Shown: positions 18,814 through 28,900, counted from the first letter of the stretch. The stretch is DNA of 64,000 nt from Trichomonas vaginalis G3 (GCF_026262505.1 NC_067206.1:14256205-14320204); one strand, 5' to 3'. Translations and numbers: made by a program. The notes: generated from the letters alone by a model not told the origin.

Positions 18814-19509
18814 TTTTTTTTAATTATTGAATTTGTAAAGTTCATAATTTGACAAAGATTAAAACTACTATTAACTTCCATATACATTAGTAGGTATAGT
18901 ACAAAAGATATCTCCCCTTACTTATTCGCATTCATGCAAACATTATCAGCTGTTATCTTTCAACAGTTTTCCTTTCTCACTGTTTTACACCTATTAATCT
19001 TATCATTAATGATCCTGTAACGCATGCTCAAATAACAGAAGTATGTTTTATTAATTTGATGAAAAAGCTGTTTTCTCATCAATCCAATGAAACGCATTCG
19101 ACTTTCCAGATTCTGTATCATTGCCTGCATGCCGATTTCAGTATCTTCAAGAGGATCTAAGTATCAATAAATGTTGTAATTTGACAAAACTCTTTACACC
19201 AAATTTTATACATGATGAAGTACATTACTATATGGGATGTGACATATTTTGTGTTATCGGCATCGCTGAAAATTTGAAATGTAAGTGATTTAAGCTTTTT
19301 GAACTTAATAAATCAAAATATGTCAAGAATGGATAAATTTTAACACCATATTAAATGAGGAGAAACTGAGTAGATTTTTTCTGACAAAATTCATATAATA
19401 ACTGCCAGAGAGCATCATCGTCTTTATTGTTGAAATAATTTGCAAATATGCATATAAACTCGTTAAATGAATCGATTGAAGTTAGTTGATTTTTGAAAGA
19501 TTGTCGAAA
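18814..19509. other. Intergenic region between divergent genes
   Basis: The PLD-like gene (minus) and the ankyrin gene at 19520 (plus) diverge from here. No gene or long repeat is seen. Confidence 0.4.
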
Positions 19510-19516
19510 TCATTAA
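19510..19516 (+). promoter_or_regulatory. Inr-like initiator of the DUF3447-ankyrin gene
   Basis: TCATTAA ends 3 bases before the ATG at 19520 and fits the trichomonad initiator consensus TCA-Py-(T/A)-(T/A). Confidence 0.5.
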
Positions 19517-19519
19517 TCT

Positions 19520-20974
19520 ATGTTTGATATCTCCTATAATGAGCTAAATGAACTGAGCAAAGAGTATTACAAAGCATTTCAGGCATTGTATAGGCTAAAT
19601 ACCAAAGAACAAGATGAAATTGAGGATATTTACAAGGGAATTAAAAAACAATTCATTGATACAAAAATGTTTCTGCCACGCCAGTTCCCAGAAATAATAC
19701 GTACTGCTGCCAAATACAATATAAAGTACTTGAAATCATATTATTTGATTTTCAAAAAGTTTTGTTACGAGTATAATGTTGCGAGCTATTATTCATTACA
19801 AGAGTACTATTTTTATAAAATACAGGGCTCATCATTTAATCCATCGTTGGAAGAAAGATTCATTGCAAACCTCATATGTAAGTTCTTTACATATATTCCT
19901 ACAAATCGAGTCAAAGTTGATGAATTTCCATCAAAAAGCAATATCTTGGACATTCACGAAGAAAACTCAATACACAGTGCAATAATGGATGATGACAAAG
20001 AGTTATTTATATCCTTCACTCTTCGTGAAGGGTTCAATATGAAACAAAGATTCGATAGTGAAATTTATCCAAATAACTCAAATTCATTACTCGAATTATG
20101 TTGTTATTATGGAGCTGTAGGTTGCTTCAAATATCTTCGCGATGAATTTAAATTCCGTATTACAGATCAGTGTCTTTGTTATTCATTTTTGAGTGGAAAG
20201 CCATACATCATGAGTGAATGTTTGAAATACAGAAAACCAAAAGAAGAATGCATGAAATATGCTATCATTTCTCATAACACTGATTTTGTCAGCTTTTTGA
20301 TGAATGAATATAAATTAAAAATCAATCTAGAAGATTGTATTAAATTCAACAACATCCAAGCATTCTTAATTTATATTGCTGATAAGAACATGAATATGGA
20401 TGCAGTCATAAAATCAATGAAATTTCAGTTCCCTTTGCTATGTGAATATTTTCTTTCCCGTTGTGTTTTAGGGCAAATTTATTCCACATTCATTAATGAT
20501 TGTTTCAGAGAAGCAGTCCAATGTGAATGTAAAAAAATAGTAGAGATTCTTATATTACATGGTGCCAATGTTAATAATTCTTATTCTCCTCTTTCTTATG
20601 CTGCCGGAAAAAATAACACCGAAATAGCAGAACTCCTAATCTCTCATGGGGCATTGGTTAATGCAATAGATGAGTTTGAAACTCACCTTCTTCATGAAGC
20701 AACAAGAAATAACTGCACTGAAACAGCAAAGACTCTTTTAGAGAATGGAGCACATGTCAATGCAAAAGATGTGTTTGGTATGACACCTCTCCATATTGCA
20801 GCAAAATCTGATTGCACTGAAACAGCCGAACTTCTACTTTCATATGGAGCAAATGTCAAAGCAAAGGATAATTATGGAAACACACCATTTTTCTATGCAA
20901 TTTCAAATGATTGCATTGAAACAGCCAAAATTGTGTGCCCACATAAGTACATGAAATGTTGTCTAATTTTATGA
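19520..20974 (+). CDS. DUF3447-type ankyrin repeat protein, 484 aa
   Basis: Residues 1-150 form a helical N-terminal region. Residues about 150-310 match the DUF3447 domain seen in very many T. vaginalis and Entamoeba-type ankyrin proteins (LELCCYYGAVGCFKYLRDEF, then CLKYRKPKEECMKYAIISHN). From about residue 330 there are four to five ankyrin repeats (AKSDCTETAELLLSYGANVKA). The last repeat runs into VCPHKYMKCCLIL, a short unrelated tail, so the C-terminus may be truncated by a later change. Likely a protein-binding scaffold; function unknown. Start chosen at ATG 19520, with an adjacent Inr. Confidence 0.85.
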   Translation: MFDISYNELNELSKEYYKAFQALYRLNTKEQDEIEDIYKGIKKQFIDTKMFLPRQFPEIIRTAAKYNIKYLKSYYLIFKKFCYEYNVASYYSLQEYYFYKIQGSSFNPSLEERFIANLICKFFTYIPTNRVKVDEFPSKSNILDIHEENSIHSAIMDDDKELFISFTLREGFNMKQRFDSEIYPNNSNSLLELCCYYGAVGCFKYLRDEFKFRITDQCLCYSFLSGKPYIMSECLKYRKPKEECMKYAIISHNTDFVSFLMNEYKLKINLEDCIKFNNIQAFLIYIADKNMNMDAVIKSMKFQFPLLCEYFLSRCVLGQIYSTFINDCFREAVQCECKKIVEILILHGANVNNSYSPLSYAAGKNNTEIAELLISHGALVNAIDEFETHLLHEATRNNCTETAKTLLENGAHVNAKDVFGMTPLHIAAKSDCTETAELLLSYGANVKAKDNYGNTPFFYAISNDCIETAKIVCPHKYMKCCLIL

Positions 20975-21002
20975 TAAAATATCTTTTTTTAAATGAAAAC
21001 TT

Positions 21003-21815
21003 TTATTTCACATCAAACAAAATAAAAAGCAAAAATGATGAAAAGTTGACATTGAAGTAAGATTTCATGTTAGAACAAAGAAGGAGGCGTTGAATTATTA
21101 TGATGCCATGGCCATGGTGACCTTTCTCGGGAGTTCCTGATGGAGATTTGAAGGTTTCACTTCCATTATAAAAAGTGACAGATATTAAATCATTTCTTGC
21201 AAAGCTACTTCCACCACCACCACCTGAGACATCTACACCTCCTCCTCCGCCATAATAGCCACCCCCTCCACCTCCTGACGATCCTCCTGAGCATCCATTC
21301 GCTTCACCACCTCCCAAACGGATCCCAGGATATGATTCACATCCAGCTGCTGGATCTCCAAAATGAGCTCCAGAACCGCCCTGATCTTGTTTTCCTCCTC
21401 CAGCCTGCCCGATAAAACCGCCATAACCTCCGGGACTTTCAGTATTATTCCAGTGTCCAACTCCACCGCCGGAGCCAGCGACAATCAAAATATCTGACTC
21501 ATTATCATTCACACTGATGAATGTCGATCCACCACCGGTGCATGATGGTTTGTTATCAAATCCAACAAAATTAATTCCGGCTTGATAAAAATTAGGGGAA
21601 AGTTTCTTTGTGTCACATACACCTTGACTTCCAACATAAATGTTCAGTTTGGTCGTCTGCTGGACTTTGAATATTGCTTCTGTATATGCTCCAAGACCAG
21701 AGCTGCTGTTCTTGTTGTATCCGCCTTGGGCACCCCATACGTGGATAAGGTATTTCGATGGATTTAGAATAACATCTTGTTTTGAACCTGTATATTCGAA
21801 TAGGTAAAGAATACC
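21003..21815 (-). pseudogene. Glycine-rich (ALK-type Gly_rich) protein fragment lacking a start
   Basis: A minus-strand frame is open from the codon after a TGA at 21816-21818 down to the stop at 21003. It reads LFEYTGSKQDVILNPSKY, HVWGAQGGYNKNSSSG, then long glycine runs (GGSSGGGGGGYYGGGGG). This is the glycine-rich domain family that is frequent in trichomonad surface proteins. The frame contains no ATG ahead of the domain and no canonical intron signal (GTATGT and ACTAACACACAG) was seen, so it is probably a 5'-truncated relic. The hydrophobic tail SSFLLFILFDV could be a membrane segment. Confidence 0.6.
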
Positions 21816-21818
21816 TCA

Positions 21819-22570
21819 GATAAAACTTAAATATGAAACTAAAAATCCCTTTTTTCAACAAAAAATATATTCATTTAAGCATAAAAATGAACCTTATCCG
21901 TTATTTAGCAGAATTTTCTCACATTTAAAATTTAATCTCACATTGGCACTACAAAGCACAACGTGGGTGAGATCTGTAACAAAGTATGTGATGATATCTC
22001 TAAAGTAGATGATCTAAATTAGCATTATTAAAATGAAAATAAAATACTCATAAAATCACTACGAAAGCTTAATTCCCTTGACATATAATGATTGGTATTC
22101 AAATGATTCATGATTTTTCTTCTTTTGATCATAATAGGGAAATATTTGATTCAAAATTCTCAAAACGGAGATCAAAATCTATCTCACTTGTACAGAAATA
22201 CATTTTTATGATTATCTATAAAAATTCGGGCCTGGACCATTATGGAGAAACCGAAAGCCATTTGAATTTATTCTGAAATTTCATGGATATCTTTTTATGA
22301 GTGCATTAACATTATGATTCCATTAGATTATATTTTGTTAGTTATTAACCGATTATTCAAAAAAATCAATAGCTTTGTGATCACTTAATAATAATCGTCG
22401 TTTGGATAATTGTTTATCTCTAAATGGATAGCTAAAATCACAAAATTTAAACCAAAAATTTTGATGGGGAATGTAACATTTTCAATTGGTTTTCGAACAA
22501 TACAAGATTGAAAGACCTCAGAATTTTTGTATGCTTGGTAGGCCATGAATTCTGAGGGATAAATTTCAAC
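21819..22570. other. Spacer upstream of the lactate dehydrogenase gene
   Basis: AT-rich. A 62-codon frame at 22088-22276 has no gene-like features. The 3' end is the lactate dehydrogenase promoter region. Confidence 0.4.
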
Positions 22571-22577
22571 TCATTTT
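22571..22577 (+). promoter_or_regulatory. Inr initiator of the lactate dehydrogenase gene
   Basis: TCATTTT lies 5 bases before the ATG at 22583. This is a good match to the trichomonad initiator and gives the very short 5' leader that is usual in this organism. Confidence 0.7.
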
Positions 22578-22582
22578 TAGAA

Positions 22583-23584
22583 ATGAGTGAACCAGCTCAT
22601 GTACTCATTACCGGTGCTGCAGGTCAAATCGGCTATATCCTCTCCCATTGGATTGCAGGAGGCGAACTTTATGGTGATCGTCCAGTTGTTTTACATCTTT
22701 TCGACATTCCACCAGCCATGAACAGACTTACCGCTCTCACAATGGAGTTAGAAGACTGTGCATTCCCACATCTTGCTGGCTACATCGCAACTACAGAACC
22801 AGAAGCTGCTTTCAAGGATATTGATTGCGCATTTTTAGTTGCTTCAATGCCACTCAAGCCAGGCCAAGTCAGAGCAGACCTCATCAGCTCAAACAGTGTT
22901 ATCTTCAAGAATACAGGCGAATACTTATCAAAATGGGCCAAACCAACAGTCAAAGTTCTTGTCATCGGAAATCCAGATAACACAAACTGCGAAATCGCAA
23001 TGCTTCATGCAAAGAACCTCAAACCAGAGAACTTCTCATCCCTCAGTATGCTTGATCATAACCGCGCTTACTACGAAGTTGCCTCCAAATTAGGAGTTGA
23101 TATCCATGATGTCCATGATATCATTGTATGGGGCAACCACGGAGAATCAATGGTTGCTGACCTTACACAGGCTACATTCACAAAGGACGGAAAGACTCAG
23201 AAAGTTATTGATGTTCTTGATCACGATTACGTCTTCGATACTTTCTTCAAGAAGATCGGACACCGTGCTTGGGACATCCTCGAACATCGTGGTTTCACAA
23301 GTGCTGCTTCCCCAACAAAGGCTTCTATCCAGCATATGAAGGCTTGGCTCTTCGGAACAGCTCCAGGAGAAGTTCTTTCTATGGGTATCCCAGTGCCAGA
23401 AGATAACCCATACGGAATCAAGCCAGGTGTTGTCTTCTCATTCCCTTGCAATGTTGACAAGGAAGGAAAGATTCACGTTGTTGAAGGTTTCAAAGTTAAT
23501 GATTGGCTCCGTGAGAAGCTTAACTTCACAGAGAACGATCTTTTCCACGAGAAGGAAATCGCTCTTCAACATCTTAGTGAATAA
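22583..23584 (+). CDS. ldh: L-lactate dehydrogenase of malate-dehydrogenase descent
   Basis: 333 residues, the full length of cytosolic malate dehydrogenases. The NAD-binding motif is TGAAGQIGY (residues 10-18). The active-site loop reads VASMPLKPGQVRADL. The catalytic His lies in VWGNHGESMV. In malate dehydrogenases the loop carries Arg91, which binds the second carboxylate of oxaloacetate; here the codon CTC at 22853-22855 gives Leu91. Established work on T. vaginalis showed that its lactate dehydrogenase arose from its own malate dehydrogenase and that Leu91 marks the change in specificity. The enzyme should reduce pyruvate to lactate with NADH in the cytosol. Codon use is strongly C-ending, as in highly expressed genes. 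Malate dehydrogenase is the alternative, less likely given Leu91. Confidence 0.9.
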   Translation: MSEPAHVLITGAAGQIGYILSHWIAGGELYGDRPVVLHLFDIPPAMNRLTALTMELEDCAFPHLAGYIATTEPEAAFKDIDCAFLVASMPLKPGQVRADLISSNSVIFKNTGEYLSKWAKPTVKVLVIGNPDNTNCEIAMLHAKNLKPENFSSLSMLDHNRAYYEVASKLGVDIHDVHDIIVWGNHGESMVADLTQATFTKDGKTQKVIDVLDHDYVFDTFFKKIGHRAWDILEHRGFTSAASPTKASIQHMKAWLFGTAPGEVLSMGIPVPEDNPYGIKPGVVFSFPCNVDKEGKIHVVEGFKVNDWLREKLNFTENDLFHEKEIALQHLSE

Positions 23585-24007
23585 TCTTTTATATTATTAC
23601 TTTTGTTTATTAAAACTTTAACTATCTTTTTAAAATTTCGTCACTTTTATCTTGCTTTTGTTGCTTGAAAAGAAAAAGGTATCTTCTACCAAATTAAATT
23701 TGATATTTTATCTGATCTTTATAAATTCATACAACTTATCTTTGGTATTAAAGTGGACAGATATTCTTTGTTTACTGAAAATGACATATCTATACAGAAG
23801 TTTCTAAATATACTCTACATAACATTGGATGAACTGTGTCGCATGTAAGGCTATGCAACACGTATCACATAAAAGTGAGATAACTTGTCTGGAAATCGTT
23901 GAATGACCTTTGAAAAACATAATTAAATTTTTCAGAGTAGAATAATATGGATTTCAAAAAGTGCCAAATATATATTATATAATATTATATAATAAGAATT
24001 ATGCAAT
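23585..24007. other. Spacer between lactate dehydrogenase and tRNA-like gene
   Basis: AT-rich, with no gene or long repeat seen. Confidence 0.4.
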
Positions 24008-24119
24008 AGCGGTGTATCTCAATGGTAGAGAGTCAGTATAATTTACTGCATCGGACTTTTCTTTCGATATACAGTACTGTTCACAGCTGAAGTCGAAGGT
24101 TCAAATCCTTCCGCCGCTA
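24008..24119 (+). tRNA. tRNA gene with a ~41-base insert, identity uncertain
   Basis: The acceptor stem pairs AGCGGTG (24008-24014) with CGCCGCT (24112-24118), followed by A. The D arm is TCTC/GAGA around AATGGTA. The T arm is GAAGG/CCTTC around TTCAAAT, and its B box GGTTCAAATCC is canonical. An 8-T pol III terminator follows at 24121. The anticodon arm pairs TCAGT (24033-24037) with GCTGA (24086-24090) but spans 48 bases, implying an insert of about 41 bases that itself folds. Read simply, the anticodon would be AAT (Ile), but base 37 would be a pyrimidine, which is unusual. The insert also contains a tRNA-like TCGGA/TTCGA hairpin with loop CTTTTCT. I leave the identity open. Confidence 0.7.
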
Positions 24120-24120
24120 C

Positions 24121-24128
24121 TTTTTTTT
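24121..24128 (+). terminator. Pol III T-run terminator
   Basis: Eight consecutive T residues directly after the tRNA 3' end. Confidence 0.65.
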
Positions 24129-24306
24129 CCCAAACAAAAGATTTCAGTTCTAACATTAATTCAATGCCATAATGTGATTCTCATTAGCATAAACAAAAGT
24201 CTGTTAACAAAATGATATATCATCGAATTAAATATGTTACATCTTTCGATTTACATGAAAAACAATAATTATCACGTATCCTTTTAGTCGGCAGGAAGAT
24301 TTTTAA

Positions 24307-24390
24307 AATCCAAAACTGGAAATCACCATCCAAATTAGTAACTCTACAAAAAATCAATCGTTTTAGAATGGTGATTTCCAGTTTTGGATT
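24307..24390. repeat. Perfect 23-bp hairpin
   Basis: Bases 24307-24329 are the exact reverse complement of 24368-24390, separated by 38 bases. No gene overlaps it. It could be a decayed small inverted-repeat element or an RNA hairpin. Confidence 0.75.
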
Positions 24391-24440
24391 GGTGTTAAAA
24401 AATTGATCAAATTTCATTTCGTTTATATTGATCAAATTAA

Positions 24441-24660
24441 TGATATTAATAAATGCTTTGTTGATTCATCGAAGTTTAATTTTCCATCCCTTATCGAATA
24501 CTTCCTTTCACTTGGAGTGAATGTCAATGATAAAACTAATAATGGACAAACCACTTCATACTGCAGCATGATTTAATAGTAAAGAAACTGCTGAATTTCT
24601 TATTTTGTATGGTGCGAATGTCGCTTATGGAGATAAACAAAAAAAAAACATAACAATTTA
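24441..24660 (+). pseudogene. Ankyrin repeat relic
   Basis: The translation FPSLIEYFLSLGVNVNDKTNNG is the second half of an ankyrin repeat. After one shift of frame there follows NSKETAEFLILYGANVAYGD, the next repeat. There is no start codon and there are stops in between, so this is a decayed fragment of a DUF3447-ankyrin gene. Confidence 0.6.
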
Positions 24661-24665
24661 TAAAG

Positions 24666-26306
24666 TTATAACTTTGCACGACATTTTGCTTCGATTAAAT
24701 CGAGTTCTGCTTCACCTCTCATCATTTCAGATTCTTCAGCCTCTTTGATGAGTCTTTCTTTAGTTTTTCGCAATTTTTCGTTGTTTTTCCTGACTTCATT
24801 TGTCATTTTCGACATTTCAATGACAGTTACTGAAGAACTATCAGGAATTCGGTCGTAAACATCTGTTACATCAGATATTTCATATTGCGTGGCGCTGTGC
24901 ATCCATCTTGACAGTCCAATTTCGGAAAATTCTGATTTTCCCCAGTCTATGAACTCCCGAGGGAAAAACAAGGGTAAGTATGTACCAGAGTTAATTTCAT
25001 GTTGCATTGAGAAGAAATTAACGGCATTTTGGACTAATAAATTTCGATCTTTTTCATTAAACTTTCTTGTGACTAATCTGTTGATGGAAGCAAGTTGTGC
25101 AACACACTCATTCTCCAAACTCTGAGAAAGAACCTCAGAATTTGGAAATTCGCAATGAAATTCTGTTGCAGTGATGATTGCTTGGGATAGTTGCCTTCCT
25201 GTGAGGTTTTCGTACTGGGAAAATGTTATTTCGCTGTATTTAGTGTCTGGCGAATGACACAAGTAAATACAAAATAATTCGAAAAAAATGTCAGAGTGAA
25301 GTTTTGTAAACTTCAGAATTTCTAATGGACTTGGCATCAAATCTTTATTAGCAATAGCGAAAGATTCCAAGACATAGAGTAGGGGGATCCTTAGAGAAGG
25401 TTTTGCCGCTGCTGTTTCTAGAAATTCAGACATTTTGAATGGAATATTTTGCAAAGGATAATATTGAAGGCAATCTCCTAAAACTATTGCTGCATTTGAG
25501 GCTGATTCATCTGATATATCACCGTGGAATATATTAAATAGTAATTGGCGTGGAAAATCTCGACTAAATAAAAATGATTGTAAAGAATGAAGATTTGTAA
25601 GGTCATCTGGTGATAGAAGTGCTCTAAAAACACCTCTTATATGTGTTGACATCGAAGAATCGAAGAATGCTGTTATTAATGTAGGAATATGTCCCATTTG
25701 GAAAAAATATTGACGAGACTGGACATCTGATATGAGAGAAGCAAGCATCCTTGCTCCTGATTTATCTGATATGATTGATGGTATAATTTGTTCAATCAAT
25801 CCTGCAAAAACAAAAGGAACTCGAAGAGATGGGTCCAAAGAAACAACTTTTGATATGAATCTGAATACTGATTGATTAGATGCATGTGACGCAAACGAGA
25901 CTAAGTCCATTGTATTCTCTATTAACTCAGATAAATCTTCTTTCGTTACTACAACGCGCGAACATAGATCTAGAAGAGTAGGAAATGCAACCGTATCGTA
26001 AACACTTTGATTTTGACTTGTATACATAATAATATTCTTTAAATCACCTGCTTTTAGATAATTATTTTCGGTACGAATAAATAAATAGAAAATTGCTGAC
26101 GATGCTTCAGAGTTATTTGATTTTAAGAAATTTAATGCATGCTGTAATAATGGAATTAAAGTTTTTCTATTAATTTCTTGAGATGTCGTTAATAAATTCC
26201 CTAAATTATTGCATCCAGTGTCAACATTATAGGCAGTGATCCCATTTATCAGTTTAGTTGCCTGCTCAGTATCTGATGATGAACCAAAAATTCCTAAAAT
26301 CGACAT
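24666..26306 (-). CDS. Armadillo/HEAT-type protein, p115/Uso1-like tether (tentative), 546 aa
   Basis: The first ~480 residues are a continuous alpha-solenoid. The last ~60 residues (MTNEVRKNNEKLRKTKERLI) are a short coiled coil. Head-plus-coil order and several stretches resemble the vesicle tether p115/Uso1, for example SRQYFFQMGHIPTLITAFF next to FRALLSPDDL, as in its armadillo head. That factor tethers COPII vesicles to the Golgi through GTPase and SNARE contacts. The coiled-coil tail is far shorter than in p115 (about 960 residues), so this could be a reduced version or another solenoid protein. ATG at 26306. Similarity was judged by eye only. Confidence 0.45.
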   Translation of the reverse strand: MSILGIFGSSSDTEQATKLINGITAYNVDTGCNNLGNLLTTSQEINRKTLIPLLQHALNFLKSNNSEASSAIFYLFIRTENNYLKAGDLKNIIMYTSQNQSVYDTVAFPTLLDLCSRVVVTKEDLSELIENTMDLVSFASHASNQSVFRFISKVVSLDPSLRVPFVFAGLIEQIIPSIISDKSGARMLASLISDVQSRQYFFQMGHIPTLITAFFDSSMSTHIRGVFRALLSPDDLTNLHSLQSFLFSRDFPRQLLFNIFHGDISDESASNAAIVLGDCLQYYPLQNIPFKMSEFLETAAAKPSLRIPLLYVLESFAIANKDLMPSPLEILKFTKLHSDIFFELFCIYLCHSPDTKYSEITFSQYENLTGRQLSQAIITATEFHCEFPNSEVLSQSLENECVAQLASINRLVTRKFNEKDRNLLVQNAVNFFSMQHEINSGTYLPLFFPREFIDWGKSEFSEIGLSRWMHSATQYEISDVTDVYDRIPDSSSVTVIEMSKMTNEVRKNNEKLRKTKERLIKEAEESEMMRGEAELDLIEAKCRAKL

Positions 26307-26718
26307 TTTTATATAAAATTTCTTGTCACTTTTTTAAAAACTTTGAATCTTGTATCTTGAAATATCCAACGACAACATTCCACGCAAATTCGTGTATTAG
26401 CATATATTATGATACATATTAGCATACCTTGAATATATGGAAAATTGACATTTGAGGAAATTAATAGAAAAATGGTGAAAAATAATCAGTTATTTCATAT
26501 CAAATATGATATTATCCTTATATTCCACACTAAAATTCATTTAAATCAACTTTTAAAAAAGTTCGAATCCTGCGCGTCTCACTTTTTAAATTTTCCAAAT
26601 GGAAAATTATATTCTCCTAAAGTGAAAACAATTTTCCAAATTGACTTCCTTATTATAAGTAGTTAAATACTGTATAATATACCAAAAATAATAAATCTTT
26701 AGTTTTTATATCTACTTA
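26307..26718. other. AT-rich intergenic region
   Basis: Nothing beyond low-complexity AT sequence is seen. A 73-codon plus-strand frame here is not gene-like. Confidence 0.35.
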
Positions 26719-28716
26719 TTAAATTTGATTCTCAAGCTTATTTTTAATGAATTCTTCCCAGTTAATGTCCTTTACTTCTTTCTTTAAGAAGAAATAAGCC
26801 TTCTTGAGAACCAATGATAGCGCATCAATTTGTGATTTGCGATTAATGTAAATATAAATGATTGCTGCAACAGTAGCAGCAACTTTTTCACCATACTTTC
26901 CTTTAATCTCTGAATCCATTTTATCAAATGTATCCCATGATCCATCAATGTTTTGTTTTTCGATTTCATCTTGATCATCAACAAAATCTCCAATTATTGG
27001 AACTTGATTTAGTTTTTCATCTTGAATCAGTTGTTCATTAACGAATGTATCTTGCATCCTTTCATAATCTTCATCAGTTGGCAGTTCACTATACATTACT
27101 CCTTCTTGATCCTTCCAGAATTGTTGAACAAGATCTACAACGCATTCTGGAATAGAACCAATGTAATGTGTATATTTACAAGGTATTCCAGTTGATATCG
27201 AAAGATCAATGCATTTTTGTTTCATTTTTTCGTCATTATGAGTTTTCAAGTATCTTTCATACTCATGAATTACCATCTTTGTAAATATGCTTTTCATTCC
27301 AATTCCATCTTCGATTTTCATTACAGGAATAAGCAGATCAAACTCTTCGGCACTGATCAATATATTTTCGCAAAATGGTGCTTTAATGAAATAATTTTGT
27401 GAGACATTCGACTTTAAAGGATATGGATGTGATGGAATTGTCTCAGCAATTGTTTCATTTGCATGTATTGTCGTTTCGACTGAGTTATCCTCAAGAGATG
27501 AAGATAATAAGGAAATTAATTTTTGGTCGAAATTTTCATTATCCAAAACATATGTCCATTTTCCATCTGTTATCTCAGCAAGATCTCTAATTAGACATTG
27601 ATCTGCACCAGATCCAATTCCGACAGTGTAAATGTTTCCGAATTTTTTATTTTCTTCAGCTAAATTTAAAATTTCTTCAGCATTATTTACCTCACCATCT
27701 GTTAAGAGGAAGATTTTCTTTGTCATTCCTTCTAATGAGAAAATACATTTCAATGGATCGTATATATTTGTTCCATACATATCTGCTTGAATGTTTTTAA
27801 TCATATTCATAGCAAGCAAAACATTTTCGTTGTTATATTCAGCAATTGGCATTATTTGTTTGAATTCGGTTCCAAAACAAAATATTGAGAATCTGCACTT
27901 CATAGGAAGAGATTGCAACATAAGATGAAGGCATTTGACTGCTTTTTGAATTCTTTTGCCTTCCATTGAACCAGAACAATCAATGACAAAGAAATAATCT
28001 GCCTTGCATTCATAACCATTTGATTTTGTGCTAAATTCCTTATATGCAGAAACTGCTATATAATCATCGCTTGAAACAGCTGTGCTTTTATCTTGGTCGC
28101 TTATCAATGTTTGGACAAAAATTGCAGGTTCAAATTCGTCAAGATTAACAATTGCGTTATGATTATCAATTAAATTGATAATTGCGGTTTCATTTCCTTC
28201 AATTTCACTTATATTTTTATCTGTTTTGATGTTAATCTTAAATGAAATTGAATTTGGCAATGTTGTATTATAATCAATTTGATCTTTTGAAGCAATAGGA
28301 AATCTGAAGAAATACCCTTTGTTATTGATTTCTGCCAAATATGAGATGGTATAACTTATTTCAATTCTTGTACCAATCGGCAAATTTCCGAAAAAGAAAT
28401 AAATTTCATTTCCTGAAGAATCAGATCCAATTAATGACAAATATCCTTTTTCTTTTGACTCCTGGTATTCTTTTGCTGCTTCTTCTGATTTTCTAAGTTG
28501 AGGTCTAATTTGTTTATCCCCAATAACAAAAAGTATATCTGAAATAGCTGCATTATTTTCGTTTGGAAATATATATCCAACTTCTGATCTTGAAGAACTT
28601 ATTAAAACCTGTTTAATTTTGAAAGTTAAAAATGTATTGTACTGAAAACCTTCTATATGAAGAGATTCAAAATTTACTTCTTCATATGAATATCTTGTTA
28701 TGAATTTACCCAACAT
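26719..28716 (-). CDS. VIT and von Willebrand A domain protein, 665 aa
   Basis: The start is taken at ATG 28716; the frame extends 15 bases further only to a TTG. Residues ~5-130 form a VIT domain (inter-alpha-trypsin-inhibitor type, with FVIGDKQIRPQLRKSEEAA). Residues ~238-420 form a vWA domain with an intact metal site: DCSGSM (about residue 244), a Thr in GTNIYDPL and LLTDGEV. The C-terminal part is helical and ends in a repeat region like that of other protist VIT-vWA proteins (KGKYGEKVAATVAAIIYIYI). Family members bind ligands in a Mg-dependent way. There is no signal peptide, so a cytosolic role is likely. An Inr-like TCATTTTG lies just upstream. Confidence 0.8.
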   Translation of the reverse strand: MLGKFITRYSYEEVNFESLHIEGFQYNTFLTFKIKQVLISSSRSEVGYIFPNENNAAISDILFVIGDKQIRPQLRKSEEAAKEYQESKEKGYLSLIGSDSSGNEIYFFFGNLPIGTRIEISYTISYLAEINNKGYFFRFPIASKDQIDYNTTLPNSISFKINIKTDKNISEIEGNETAIINLIDNHNAIVNLDEFEPAIFVQTLISDQDKSTAVSSDDYIAVSAYKEFSTKSNGYECKADYFFVIDCSGSMEGKRIQKAVKCLHLMLQSLPMKCRFSIFCFGTEFKQIMPIAEYNNENVLLAMNMIKNIQADMYGTNIYDPLKCIFSLEGMTKKIFLLTDGEVNNAEEILNLAEENKKFGNIYTVGIGSGADQCLIRDLAEITDGKWTYVLDNENFDQKLISLLSSSLEDNSVETTIHANETIAETIPSHPYPLKSNVSQNYFIKAPFCENILISAEEFDLLIPVMKIEDGIGMKSIFTKMVIHEYERYLKTHNDEKMKQKCIDLSISTGIPCKYTHYIGSIPECVVDLVQQFWKDQEGVMYSELPTDEDYERMQDTFVNEQLIQDEKLNQVPIIGDFVDDQDEIEKQNIDGSWDTFDKMDSEIKGKYGEKVAATVAAIIYIYINRKSQIDALSLVLKKAYFFLKKEVKDINWEEFIKNKLENQI

Positions 28717-28728
28717 TGTTTCTCTAAA

Positions 28729-28736
28729 CAAAATGA
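28729..28736 (-). promoter_or_regulatory. Inr-like initiator of the VIT-vWA gene
   Basis: TCATTTTG on the minus strand, 12 bases before ATG 28716, fits the trichomonad initiator. Confidence 0.5.
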
Positions 28737-28900
28737 AGTGAAATTTGCAAGTGTCAATTTTTATTGAATTTATAAATTTACCACAAAAAATTTTCTCAAA
28801 AGTATTCTGGCTAAATACAAATAGATTTAATTTTCCCGATTATAGAATACATAATGTTTTAATAAAAAAGTTGAGAGAATGGTAAAAAAAAGTAAACTGC

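Noticed and set aside
22088-22276. 62-codon frame before the lactate dehydrogenase gene
   Set aside because: No domain, no initiator, ordinary random length in this sequence.
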